Assembly: GCF_029278605.1 (NCBI RefSeq)
Contig: NZ_CP119573.1
Coordinates: 1,302,001-1,366,000 of the forward strand
Source of the DNA: Cupriavidus sp. WKF15
GTDB taxonomy: Bacteria; Pseudomonadota; Gammaproteobacteria; Burkholderiales; Burkholderiaceae
DNA: 64,000 nt
Reading direction: 5' to 3'
Position 1 is the stretch's first letter, and each line of letters opens with the position of its first letter. Shown in pieces: positions 34,199 through 41,363 of this stretch. Both the position numbers and the translations under genes were made by a program. A model generated the notes under the pieces. That model did not search any database. It saw nothing but the letters and a program-made list of their open reading frames with translations, and had not been told where the DNA came from.

Positions 34199-35290
34199 TC
34201 AGAAGATGTGCTTGATGCCCAGCATCGTGCCGAACTGGTTCGCGCCCGGTTTCGGGTTGGAACCCGGCGAGCCGCCACTGACCGATGCCGCGAGTTGGCC
34301 GCCGTTGTCGATGAAGCCGGCGGTGGCATACACCGACGTGCGCTTGCTGAACGAATACGTGCCGCGCAGCGCGTACAGCCAGGCCTTGTTGTCGCTGCCG
34401 TGGTAGTTCAGGTAGTAGACCTGGCCGGCCAGGTTGACCGCGGGCGTGATGTCATAGGACGCGCCGGCGTAGTACAAGTCGCTGATGCGGGTCGCGCTGC
34501 CGTCGTTGTCGCGGCGCAGCCAGCCGGCGCCGAGCTTGGTGCGCGCCAGGATCATGTAGCCGCCCACCGACAGGCGGTCGTCCTTCAGGTTGCTGTTGGT
34601 CAGGCCGGCGAACGCGCCCGGGCCGCCGCGCAGCGAGTCATACGCGGTGTGCACGCCCCACCAGTTGGTCGCGTACTGGATCATGGCGGACCATTCGCGG
34701 CAGGCCTTCTTGTCGGCGGGGTTCTCGCCGGCGCAGTTGGTGCCGCCGGGGCTCGGGCCGGCGTTGACCGCATCGCGGCCGAAGCTGTAGGTCGCGCCGA
34801 GGGTCAGGCCGCCGAAGGTGCCCTTGTACGAGATCGCGTTATCGGCGCGCGTGTTGGGCAGGTAGCTGTCGAGCGAGCCAGAACCGTACACGTTGGGACC
34901 GAGGATATCGCTGTCGAGCGTGGCCCAGAACAGCATGGTGTACTGGCGGCCGAACGACAGCTGGCCATACTGGTTCGACAGGCCCACCAGCGCCTGGCGG
35001 CCGAACAGGCGGCCGCCCTGGTTGGCGCTGCCCGTGTCGGGCGCGAAACCCGACTCCAGCACGAAGATGCTCTTCAGTCCGCCGCCCAGGTCCTCGGTAC
35101 CGCGCAGGCCCCAGCGCGAGGGGACGGTCGCGGTATTGTTGGGCACGCGCGTCAGGCCGTAGCCGTTGACGCCGACGTTGCTCACATACTCGACACCGGT
35201 ATCGACCACGCCGTACAGCGTGACCGACTGGGCCGAGGCCAGCAGGGGGGAGGCTGCGAGCAGGCCCGCAGCGATTCGTGCAAGTTTCAT
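34199..35290 (-). CDS. Gram-negative outer-membrane porin
   Basis: Trimeric general porin of betaproteobacterial type, 363 residues. The signal peptide MKLARIAAGLLAASPLLASA is followed by the mature start QSVTLYGVVDTGVEYVSN. Alternating beta-strand pattern, GLRGTEDLGGGLKSIFVLES, GRQALVGLSNQYGQLSFGRQ, and a C-terminal aromatic end (GIKHIF, terminal Phe) needed for outer-membrane assembly. Its promoter at about 35390-35473 shares elements with the hydrolase and Rieske operon promoters. It is likely induced together with them to admit the pathway substrate (inference). Confidence 0.94.
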   Translation of the reverse strand: MKLARIAAGLLAASPLLASAQSVTLYGVVDTGVEYVSNVGVNGYGLTRVPNNTATVPSRWGLRGTEDLGGGLKSIFVLESGFAPDTGSANQGGRLFGRQALVGLSNQYGQLSFGRQYTMLFWATLDSDILGPNVYGSGSLDSYLPNTRADNAISYKGTFGGLTLGATYSFGRDAVNAGPSPGGTNCAGENPADKKACREWSAMIQYATNWWGVHTAYDSLRGGPGAFAGLTNSNLKDDRLSVGGYMILARTKLGAGWLRRDNDGSATRISDLYYAGASYDITPAVNLAGQVYYLNYHGSDNKAWLYALRGTYSFSKRTSVYATAGFIDNGGQLAASVSGGSPGSNPKPGANQFGTMLGIKHIF

Positions 35291-35389
35291 CTACCGTTTC
35301 CTTCTTTGTTCCGTCTTCTAATCGTTCTGGCTCGTCTGTCCTGTACGGCTGCTGCAAATCTCAAAATATGCATTTTCAGACGCTTTAAC

Positions 35390-35473
35390 GTTTCATATAT
35401 AAAACTACAAACAACCTAAGAAACGTTCAGCGAAATATAGCGGGGCTTTTCGCGAGGAGTGAGGAGGGTTATC
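35390..35473 (-). promoter_or_regulatory. Porin promoter with shared regulon architecture
   Basis: Read on the minus strand: ATAACCCT box (begins at 35472), TATATT hexamer 33 bp further (35439-35434), then, 15 bp after the start of that hexamer, a 35-bp composite element (35424-35390). The last 16 bases of the composite are the reverse complement of GTTTCATATATAAAAC (35390-35405), which match the hydrolase operator's last half in 15 of 16 bases. The same box order and spacing occur at 35719 and 36736 on the plus strand. The rest of 35291-35793 holds no gene. Confidence 0.72.
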
Positions 35474-35718
35474 CCTAGTGAGGCGGGAGTGCGACGTAGC
35501 CGCATAGCCGCAGGCCGCACACTGCTTGTGCACGCACGCGTGCACGGCAGTGATCCGGCAGTCATGAGGCTCTCGCACTGTGCGGCCCTATGTTTGGAAT
35601 GAAAGGCGCGCCAGCAAAGACTTTGCAGACTGCCAGCCCGGCCACGCTCGCCGGCAGTCGGGCGAGAGGGGCGCATGCACCAACCCAGAGCCGCCACATC
35701 CAGCAGAAGACGGCCTAT

Positions 35719-35800
35719 CGTTAACCCTGATCCTTTTGCGGCAGCCCAGCTTCTATAGTCATAATGTTTCATTTGCAAACCTAAGTTTTATATATGGAAC
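35719..35800 (+). promoter_or_regulatory. Hydrolase promoter with shared regulon architecture
   Basis: TTAACCCT box begins at 35721, TATAGT at 35754 (33 bp apart), and a 35-bp composite dyad at 35766-35800 made of GTTTCATTTGCAAAC and GTTTTATATATGGAAC. The second half covers the hydrolase start codon, a position suited to repression. There is no good -35 hexamer at normal spacing, so an activator may be needed at the TTAACCCT box. Confidence 0.72.
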
Positions 35801-36684
35801 GAGATGACTATCAAGATTCGTGCCCGCCGGCGCAGGACATGCTGGCCGCACTAGACAGCGGGTTTGCGGAACGTGTCACGCAGGTCGGGAACGGCGCGCA
35901 GGTCGCCTATCGAAGCGGCGGCACCGCCGGCCCGGTGATCGTGCTGCTGCACGGCATCAGTTCCGGGGCAGCCTCATGGTTGCCTTGCGCCAGCCTGCTG
36001 GCCGCGCACGCGCGCGTGCTTGCATGGGATGCGCCTGGCTATGGCGATTCGACGCCGCTGGCGCAAGCGCAGCCGAAAGCCGCGGACTATGCGGCGCGCC
36101 TGCGGGAATGGCTGCGCACGCTCGGCCTGCGCCCGGACCTGATCGTCGGCCATTCGCTCGGCGCGCTGATGGCAGCTGCCTATGTGGCCGGCGCGGATGA
36201 TGCCGGCCTGCCCGCGCAGCTGCTGCTGATGAGCGTGGCCCAGGGCTATGGCGGACCCGGCAAGGAAGACAAGGCGCGCGAAGTCGCGCGGCAACGGCTG
36301 GACGCGCTGGCATCGCTGGGCGTGGAAGGACTGGCCGAGCGCGGCCCGGGGCGACTGCTGAGCGAGAGCGCCGACGACGGCGCGCATGCGTGGGTGCGCT
36401 GGAACATGCGGCGCCTGCGCCCGGATGGCTATCGCCAGGCGGTGGCCATGCTGTGCGGGGACGATATCGATGCCTACCTGGCAAAGCGTCCCGCGGCAGT
36501 GCCCGTACAGATTGCCTGCGGCAGCCGGGACATCGTCACGACGCCGGTGGCCTGCGGCTTGCTGGCGGAGCGCTTCGGCCTGCCATTTACGCCGGTGCCG
36601 GATGCCGGCCACGCGTGCTACATCGACCAGGCTGCGGCGACGGCTCGTCTCATCCGCGGCGCCCTGCCCGCGGCTGCCCGCTAG
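35794..36684 (+). CDS. Alpha/beta hydrolase
   Basis: Serine hydrolase fold protein of 296 residues. Oxyanion HG is in VLLHGISSGAASW (about residues 50-62), the nucleophile in IVGHSLGALMAAAY (Ser about 118), and the acid Asp in ACGSRDIVTTP. The His is in PDAGHACYID near the end. Size and motifs fit meta-cleavage product hydrolases and carboxylesterases; its promoter shares its architecture with the Rieske operon, so C-C or ester hydrolysis in that pathway is plausible. ATG 35794 has only a weak ribosome site and overlaps the operator half-site; a later ATG at 35839 is possible. Confidence 0.88.
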   Translation: MERDDYQDSCPPAQDMLAALDSGFAERVTQVGNGAQVAYRSGGTAGPVIVLLHGISSGAASWLPCASLLAAHARVLAWDAPGYGDSTPLAQAQPKAADYAARLREWLRTLGLRPDLIVGHSLGALMAAAYVAGADDAGLPAQLLLMSVAQGYGGPGKEDKAREVARQRLDALASLGVEGLAERGPGRLLSESADDGAHAWVRWNMRRLRPDGYRQAVAMLCGDDIDAYLAKRPAAVPVQIACGSRDIVTTPVACGLLAERFGLPFTPVPDAGHACYIDQAAATARLIRGALPAAAR

Positions 36685-36735
36685 TCCCTTCGTCCGCCGG
36701 GGCACGCCACCCCGGCATCACTTTCCGCGTTTCGC

Positions 36736-36821
36736 GGGTTAACCCTAGTCAATTTTTGAATCATCGTTGTCTATAGTCGTACCTGTGTTCAATATCTTAA
36801 CCAGCGTTTCATTAGTAAAAC
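36736..36821 (+). promoter_or_regulatory. Rieske operon promoter with shared regulon architecture
   Basis: Palindromic box GGGTTAACCC at 36736-36745, TATAGT at 36772 (33 bp after the TTAACC start), and a 35-bp element at 36787-36821 ending in GTTTCATTAGTAAAAC. Distances match the porin and hydrolase promoters. It precedes the whole operon that runs to 49033. Confidence 0.72.
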
Positions 36822-36898
36822 AAAACGCAAGTGACCTGACTCAGGGCCGCAGCGTGATGAAACCGGTCCCCACGCAGGCAGACATGGAGAAAAGCGCA

Positions 36899-37204
36899 AT
36901 GGATAGCCTCTCGTACAACCCCAACCTGGTGCCCTGGGAGCGTCCGGCCCCGAACAACGTCGCGGGCAAGGGCCACATCGAGCAGCCGGGCAAGGTTGCC
37001 AACATCGTGTGGCAGACCCGCGCCGACGCACCTTCGGCGTACGAGAACGCACTGGGCGACGCGCTTGAAGCCGCATTCGAAGGCGGCGCGCAATCGCCGG
37101 CGGACATCGTCCGTGCCTTCAATGCCACCAACTTCCTGTGCCTGGATGGCAAGACCTGGACCGAAGAGCGCTTCCTGGCCGAGATGCGCCGGCTGGGCGC
37201 CTGA
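36899..37204 (+). CDS. Small HTH-like protein preceding the Rieske oxygenase
   Basis: Protein of about 101 residues beginning MDSLSYNPNLVPWERPAPNN. The C-terminal part, IVRAFNATNFLCLDGKTWT then EERFLAEMRRLGA, resembles the helix-turn-helix segment of serine recombinases (an N, spacer, W-T, R-L pattern), but no catalytic recombinase domain is present. ATG 36899 is favoured because GGAG lies 9 bases upstream; ATGs at 36884 and 36857 are in frame. It is the first gene of the Rieske operon, 46 bp before the oxygenase. Its role is unknown: an assembly or regulatory partner of the oxygenase is possible, but nothing shows which. Confidence 0.75.
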   Translation: MDSLSYNPNLVPWERPAPNNVAGKGHIEQPGKVANIVWQTRADAPSAYENALGDALEAAFEGGAQSPADIVRAFNATNFLCLDGKTWTEERFLAEMRRLGA

Positions 37205-37250
37205 CCGCAGCCAGCCCGACTGAACAGCCCAGAGCCCGAGCGAGACAAAC

Positions 37251-38318
37251 ATGGAATCGAACAAGCAAGCCCGCGCCGAAGCCCGCCTGAACAGCGGCCT
37301 GCGCAACTACTGGTACCCGGTGGCCGCCTCGTGGGCGGTGACCCACGCCCCCATCGGCATCACCCGCCTGAGCCAGAACATCGTGCTGTGGCGCGACAAC
37401 GCCGGCCAGGTGCACGCGCTGGAAGACCGCTGCCCGCACCGTGGCGCCCGCCTGTCGATGGGCTGGAATCTCGGCGACCGCGTCGCCTGCTGGTACCACG
37501 GCGTGGAAGTCGGCGGCGACGGCCAGGTCAAGAGCGTGCCGGCCGTGGACAGCTGCCCGCTGGAAGGCCGCACCTGCGTGCGCAGCTATCCGGTGCAGGA
37601 ACAGGCTGGCGCCATCTTCCTGTGGTTCGGCGACCAGGCCCCGCAAGAGGGCGAGGGCAGCCCCGACGTGCTGCGCCTGCCCGAAGAGCTGGTCAGCGAC
37701 GAGCACAGCAACTTCCTGTGCGTGGCGCACTGGGACTGCAACTACCGCTACGCCATCGACAACGTCATGGACCCGATGCACGGCGCCTACCTGCATGCCG
37801 TGTCGCACTCGATGGCATGCGGCGAGAAGTCGGCCGTGATGCAGATCCGCGAAACCGAGCATGGCCTGATCTTCGAGAAGGTCGGCCAGCGCGGCGTGAA
37901 CTTCGACTGGGTGGAATTCGGCGAGACCGGCACGCTGTGGCTGCGCCTGGCGATTCCGTATCGCGACAAGGTCGGCCCCGGCGGCCCGTTCGGCATCGTC
38001 GGCATGGCCACGCCGGTCGATGAAGACCACTGCATGGTGTTCTTCTGGCGTACCCGCCACGTGCAGGGCTGGCAGCGCGACGTCTGGCGCTTCCTGTACC
38101 GCAACCGCCTGGAGCAGCTGCACTGGGACGTGCTGGAGCAGGACCGCGTGGTGCTCGAATCGCTGGCCCCGCAGGCGCGCGACCACGAGATGCTGTACCA
38201 GCATGATGCCGGCATCACGCGTGTACGCCGCCTGCTCAAGCGCCGCGCCGATCAGGAGATCGCCGACGAGCCGGTCGCCATGCTCAAGCCTGCCGGCGGG
38301 GTGGCAAGCCATGCCTGA
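37251..38318 (+). CDS. Rieske non-heme iron oxygenase, alpha subunit (VanA-like)
   Basis: Oxygenase component of 355 residues. The Rieske [2Fe-2S] ligands are Cys61/His63 (EDRCPHRGARLSMGW) and Cys80/His83 (ACWYHGVEV). The catalytic iron site is DNVMDPMHGAYLHAVSH, with Asp174, His177 and His182 as bridge and ligands. Length and layout fit vanillate O-demethylase/phthalate-type homotrimeric enzymes that need only a VanB-type reductase, which this operon supplies at 46477. Expected chemistry is O2-dependent hydroxylation or demethylation of an aromatic acid; the substrate is unknown. Its stop overlaps the next start by 8 bp. Confidence 0.93.
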   Translation: MESNKQARAEARLNSGLRNYWYPVAASWAVTHAPIGITRLSQNIVLWRDNAGQVHALEDRCPHRGARLSMGWNLGDRVACWYHGVEVGGDGQVKSVPAVDSCPLEGRTCVRSYPVQEQAGAIFLWFGDQAPQEGEGSPDVLRLPEELVSDEHSNFLCVAHWDCNYRYAIDNVMDPMHGAYLHAVSHSMACGEKSAVMQIRETEHGLIFEKVGQRGVNFDWVEFGETGTLWLRLAIPYRDKVGPGGPFGIVGMATPVDEDHCMVFFWRTRHVQGWQRDVWRFLYRNRLEQLHWDVLEQDRVVLESLAPQARDHEMLYQHDAGITRVRRLLKRRADQEIADEPVAMLKPAGGVASHA

Positions 38319-39081
38319 GGCTACCAACAACGCTCTGCTGGCCGGGCGCAAGGTGCTGGTCACCGGCGCGGCGCGCGGACTGGGCCTGGCCTTCGTCAAG
38401 GCGCTGCTCGAAGCCGGCGCCACGGTGGCCTTGGCCGACATCCTGGCCGACCGCCTGCAGCAGGAAGCTGATGCGCTGCGCGCACGCGGCTTCAAGGTGG
38501 TGGCGGTGCCCGTGGACCTGTCCGATCCCGCTTCGATCCAGGCTTGCGCCGATGCCGCCGTCAAGGGCCTGGGCGGCCTGGACGGCCTGGTCAACAACGC
38601 CGCCGTGACCGACTCCGGCGGCCGTGACGCCAGCGCCATCGACATCGCCACCTGGGACCGCGTGATGAACGTCAACGTGCGCGGCACCTGGCTGATGACC
38701 ACCGCCTGCCTGCCTGCCCTGAAGGCCAGCGGCCGCGGCGCGGTCATCAACCTGGCGTCCGACACGCCGCTGTGGGGCGCGCCCAACCTGCTGGCCTATG
38801 TGGCAAGCAAGAGCGCCATCATCGGCATGACCCGCTCGCTGGCGCGCGAACTCGGCCGCGACCAGATCACCGTCAACGCAGTGGCGCCGGGCCTGACGCT
38901 GGTGGAAGCCACCGAATACGTGCCGCAGCACCGGCACGACCTGTATCGCGAGCAGCGCGCCATCCAGCGCGAGCAACTGCCCGACGATGTCTGCGGCGCG
39001 GTGCTGTTTGCGCTGTCCGATCTTGCCCGCTTCGTGACTGGCCAGACCCTGGCCGTCAACGGCGGCTTTGTCATGCACTGA
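38311..39081 (+). CDS. SDR family oxidoreductase
   Basis: Short-chain dehydrogenase of 256 residues. VTGAARGLGLAFVKA gives the cofactor site, NNAAVTDSGG the NNAG equivalent, and Ser is in INLASDTPLWG. The catalytic Tyr/Lys are in AYVASKSA and the C-terminus is LAVNGGFVMH. It starts inside the Rieske gene end (ATG 38311), so it is translationally coupled. A cis-dihydrodiol or hydroxy intermediate dehydrogenase role directly after the oxygenase step is the natural inference. Confidence 0.9.
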   Translation: MPEATNNALLAGRKVLVTGAARGLGLAFVKALLEAGATVALADILADRLQQEADALRARGFKVVAVPVDLSDPASIQACADAAVKGLGGLDGLVNNAAVTDSGGRDASAIDIATWDRVMNVNVRGTWLMTTACLPALKASGRGAVINLASDTPLWGAPNLLAYVASKSAIIGMTRSLARELGRDQITVNAVAPGLTLVEATEYVPQHRHDLYREQRAIQREQLPDDVCGAVLFALSDLARFVTGQTLAVNGGFVMH

Positions 39082-39113
39082 TCCACTGATCCACTGAAAC
39101 AGAAGGAATCCAA

Positions 39114-39650
39114 ATGAGCGATCTGTCTCAAGCAGCAAACATCAAGCGTTCCTGGGACCAACCGGAAGGCGCCTCGTTCGACCAGTGGATGGAAAGCCGC
39201 GTCGCGCGCTTCTCCACGCGCAAGTACGACTGGGACGCGCTGAAGTTCCAGGCCGACTACGACCCGAAGTACCGCCGCGCGCAGATGCGTTACCTGGGCA
39301 CCGGCGGCACCGGCGTGGCTGCCGACACCAACACCGTGCCGTCGGAGCACTTCACGTTCTCGACCATGATCATCCCCGCCGGCCATGAAGGCCCGTCGCA
39401 CATCCATACCGACGTGGAAGAGGTGTTCTTCGTCATGCGCGGCAAGATCAAGCTGATCCTGGAAAAGGACGGCGAGCGCTTCGAGACCATCCTGACCGAC
39501 CGCGACCTGGTCTCGGTGCCGCCCGGCGTGTACCGCGAGGAAATCAACATCGGCGAGGAAGACGCGCTGATGTGCGTGATGCTGGGCGCCCAGAAGCCCA
39601 TCACGCCGACGTACCCGCCCGAGCACCCGCTGTCGAAGATCAAGCGCTGA
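39114..39650 (+). CDS. Cupin domain protein
   Basis: Single-cupin protein of 178 residues. Cupin motif 1 is visible as PSHIHTDVEEVFFVMRGK (about residues 93-110) with two His and one Glu for metal, and motif 2 lies around LVSVPPGVYREEINIGEED, where the second-motif His is not obvious. The N-terminal 60 residues are polar and aromatic (SFDQWMESRVARFSTRKYD). In this aromatic operon it could be a small metal-dependent dioxygenase or isomerase, or a sensor. GAAGGAA lies before ATG 39114. Confidence 0.86.
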   Translation: MSDLSQAANIKRSWDQPEGASFDQWMESRVARFSTRKYDWDALKFQADYDPKYRRAQMRYLGTGGTGVAADTNTVPSEHFTFSTMIIPAGHEGPSHIHTDVEEVFFVMRGKIKLILEKDGERFETILTDRDLVSVPPGVYREEINIGEEDALMCVMLGAQKPITPTYPPEHPLSKIKR

Positions 39651-39696
39651 TGCGCGCGCCCGCCCGCACTTCGCGCCATCACCAGGTACCCAGGCC

Positions 39697-40554
39697 ATGA
39701 CCGCCCTGCCGTCCGCCAACGCCACGCAATCCGCCGCCGAGTTCCCGGACAAGTACATCGTCCCGGGCCTCGAGCGCGGCCTGCGCCTGCTCGGCGAGTT
39801 CAACAGCAAGGACCGCGCGATCTCGGCGGCCGAGCTGGCGCGTCGGCTGAAGGTGCCGCGCTCGACGGTGTTCCGCTTGCTGACCACGCTCGAGATGCTC
39901 GGCTTTGTCGAGCGCGCCGACGGCGGCCGGGACTTCCGCCTGGGCATGGCCGTGCTGCGGCTGGGCTTCGAATACCTGGCGTCGCTGGAGCTGACCGAGC
40001 TGGGCCGCCCGCTGCTGGAGCGCCTGCGCGACGAGATCGGCTATCCGACCAACCTGGTAGTGCGCGACGGCCGTTCGATCGTGTACGTGGCCAAGGCGGT
40101 GTCGCCGCGCCCGTTCGCGAGCACCGTGAATGTCGGCACGCGGCTGCCCGCGCATGCCACCGTGCTCGGCCGCGTGCTGCTCGAAGACCTGTCGCTCGAC
40201 GAACTGCGCGCGCTGTACCCCGAGCCGCAGCTCGAAGCCTTCTCCGAGCGCACGCCGGTCAGCGTCGAAGCGCTGTACGAACTCGTGCAGCACGACCGCG
40301 AGCGCGGCTACGTGCTGCACGAGGGCTTCTTCGAGTCGAGCATCTCCACCATCGCCGCACCGGTGCGCGACCGCACCCGCAAGGTAGTGGCGGCGCTGGG
40401 CGCGACCATTCCGGCCGCGCACATCGATCCGGCGCAGCTCGATTCGATGTTGGAAAAAGTGCGGGACACCGCGGCCGAGCTGTCGCGCCTGCTGGACTAC
40501 CGGCCGTCGCTGAAAGGCACTGGCGGCAAGGTCGTGAATCTGTATCGGGAGTGA
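39697..40554 (+). CDS. IclR family transcriptional regulator
   Basis: Regulator of 285 residues. The N-terminal winged HTH (YIVPGLERGLRLLGEFNSKD, ISAAELARRLKVPRSTVFRL) is followed by the IclR effector domain (GRPLLERLRDEIGYPTNLVV onward, with ATVLGRVLLEDL). Unusually it is encoded inside the operon it would control, between the cupin and the second SDR. It is the best candidate for the protein that binds the shared 35-bp dyads at 35390, 35766 and 36787. Whether it represses or activates cannot be read from the sequence, though the dyads sit downstream of the -10 hexamers. Confidence 0.92.
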   Translation: MTALPSANATQSAAEFPDKYIVPGLERGLRLLGEFNSKDRAISAAELARRLKVPRSTVFRLLTTLEMLGFVERADGGRDFRLGMAVLRLGFEYLASLELTELGRPLLERLRDEIGYPTNLVVRDGRSIVYVAKAVSPRPFASTVNVGTRLPAHATVLGRVLLEDLSLDELRALYPEPQLEAFSERTPVSVEALYELVQHDRERGYVLHEGFFESSISTIAAPVRDRTRKVVAALGATIPAAHIDPAQLDSMLEKVRDTAAELSRLLDYRPSLKGTGGKVVNLYRE

Positions 40555-40565
40555 GGACAATGTCC

Positions 40566-41363
40566 ATGATTGAACTCGACGGCAAGGTTGCCGTCGTCAC
40601 AGGCGGGTCCTCCGGCATCGGGCTGGCCACCGTCGAACTGCTGCTCGAAGCGGGCGCCGCCGTGGCCATGTGCGGCCGCGACGAAGCGCGCCTGCGCAGC
40701 GCCGAAGCGAAGCTGCGCGAGACCTTCCCCGGTTGCCGGCTCTATGCCGCCACCTGCGACGTGCTGAAGCCCGAACAGGTCGCCGCATTCGCCGCGGCCG
40801 TGCAGGCCACGCTGGGCAACGTCGCCATGCTGGTCAACAACGCCGGCCAGGGCCGCGTCTCGACCTTCGCGAACACCGAAGATGCCGCGTGGATGGAAGA
40901 GCTGCAACTCAAGTTCTTCTCGGTGATCCACCCGACGCGCGCCTTCCTGCCGCAACTCGAACAATCGGGGCAGGGCGCCATTGTCTGCGTCAACTCGCTG
41001 CTCGCGCAGCAGCCCGAGCCGCACATGGTGGCGACCTCCGCCGCGCGCGCCGGCGTGCTGAACCTGGTGCGCTCGATGGCCACCGAGTTCGCGCCCAAGG
41101 GCGTGCGCGTCAACGGCATCCTGATCGGGCTGGTCGAATCGGGCCAGTGGCGCCGCCGCTTCGAGGCGCGCCCCGAAGCAGACCAACACCTGGACTGGGC
41201 CGCGTGGACCGCGCGCCTGGCCCAGCAGAAACATATTCCACTCGGCCGCCTGGGCCTGCCCGTCGAGGCAGCCCGCGCCATCCTGTTCCTTGCCTCGCCG
41301 TTGTCTTCGTACACCACGGGCAGCCATATTGATATCTCCGGAGGACACTCCCGTCATGCCTAA
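40566..41363 (+). CDS. SDR family protein lacking the catalytic Tyr and Lys
   Basis: SDR fold protein of about 265 residues. The cofactor motif VTGGSSGIGLATVE, NNAGQG and Ser144 in CVNSLLAQQP are present. At the YxxxK position the sequence is VATSAARAG: Thr157 replaces Tyr and Arg161 replaces Lys. Downstream elements (VRVNGILIGLVESGQW and the C-terminal SHIDISGG) are intact, so the gene is not decaying. Either the reaction needs no proton relay or the protein has another role. ATG 40566 has GAGGA 8 bases upstream; ATG 40560 is also possible. The stop overlaps the ThDP enzyme start. Confidence 0.88.
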   Translation: MIELDGKVAVVTGGSSGIGLATVELLLEAGAAVAMCGRDEARLRSAEAKLRETFPGCRLYAATCDVLKPEQVAAFAAAVQATLGNVAMLVNNAGQGRVSTFANTEDAAWMEELQLKFFSVIHPTRAFLPQLEQSGQGAIVCVNSLLAQQPEPHMVATSAARAGVLNLVRSMATEFAPKGVRVNGILIGLVESGQWRRRFEARPEADQHLDWAAWTARLAQQKHIPLGRLGLPVEAARAILFLASPLSSYTTGSHIDISGGHSRHA

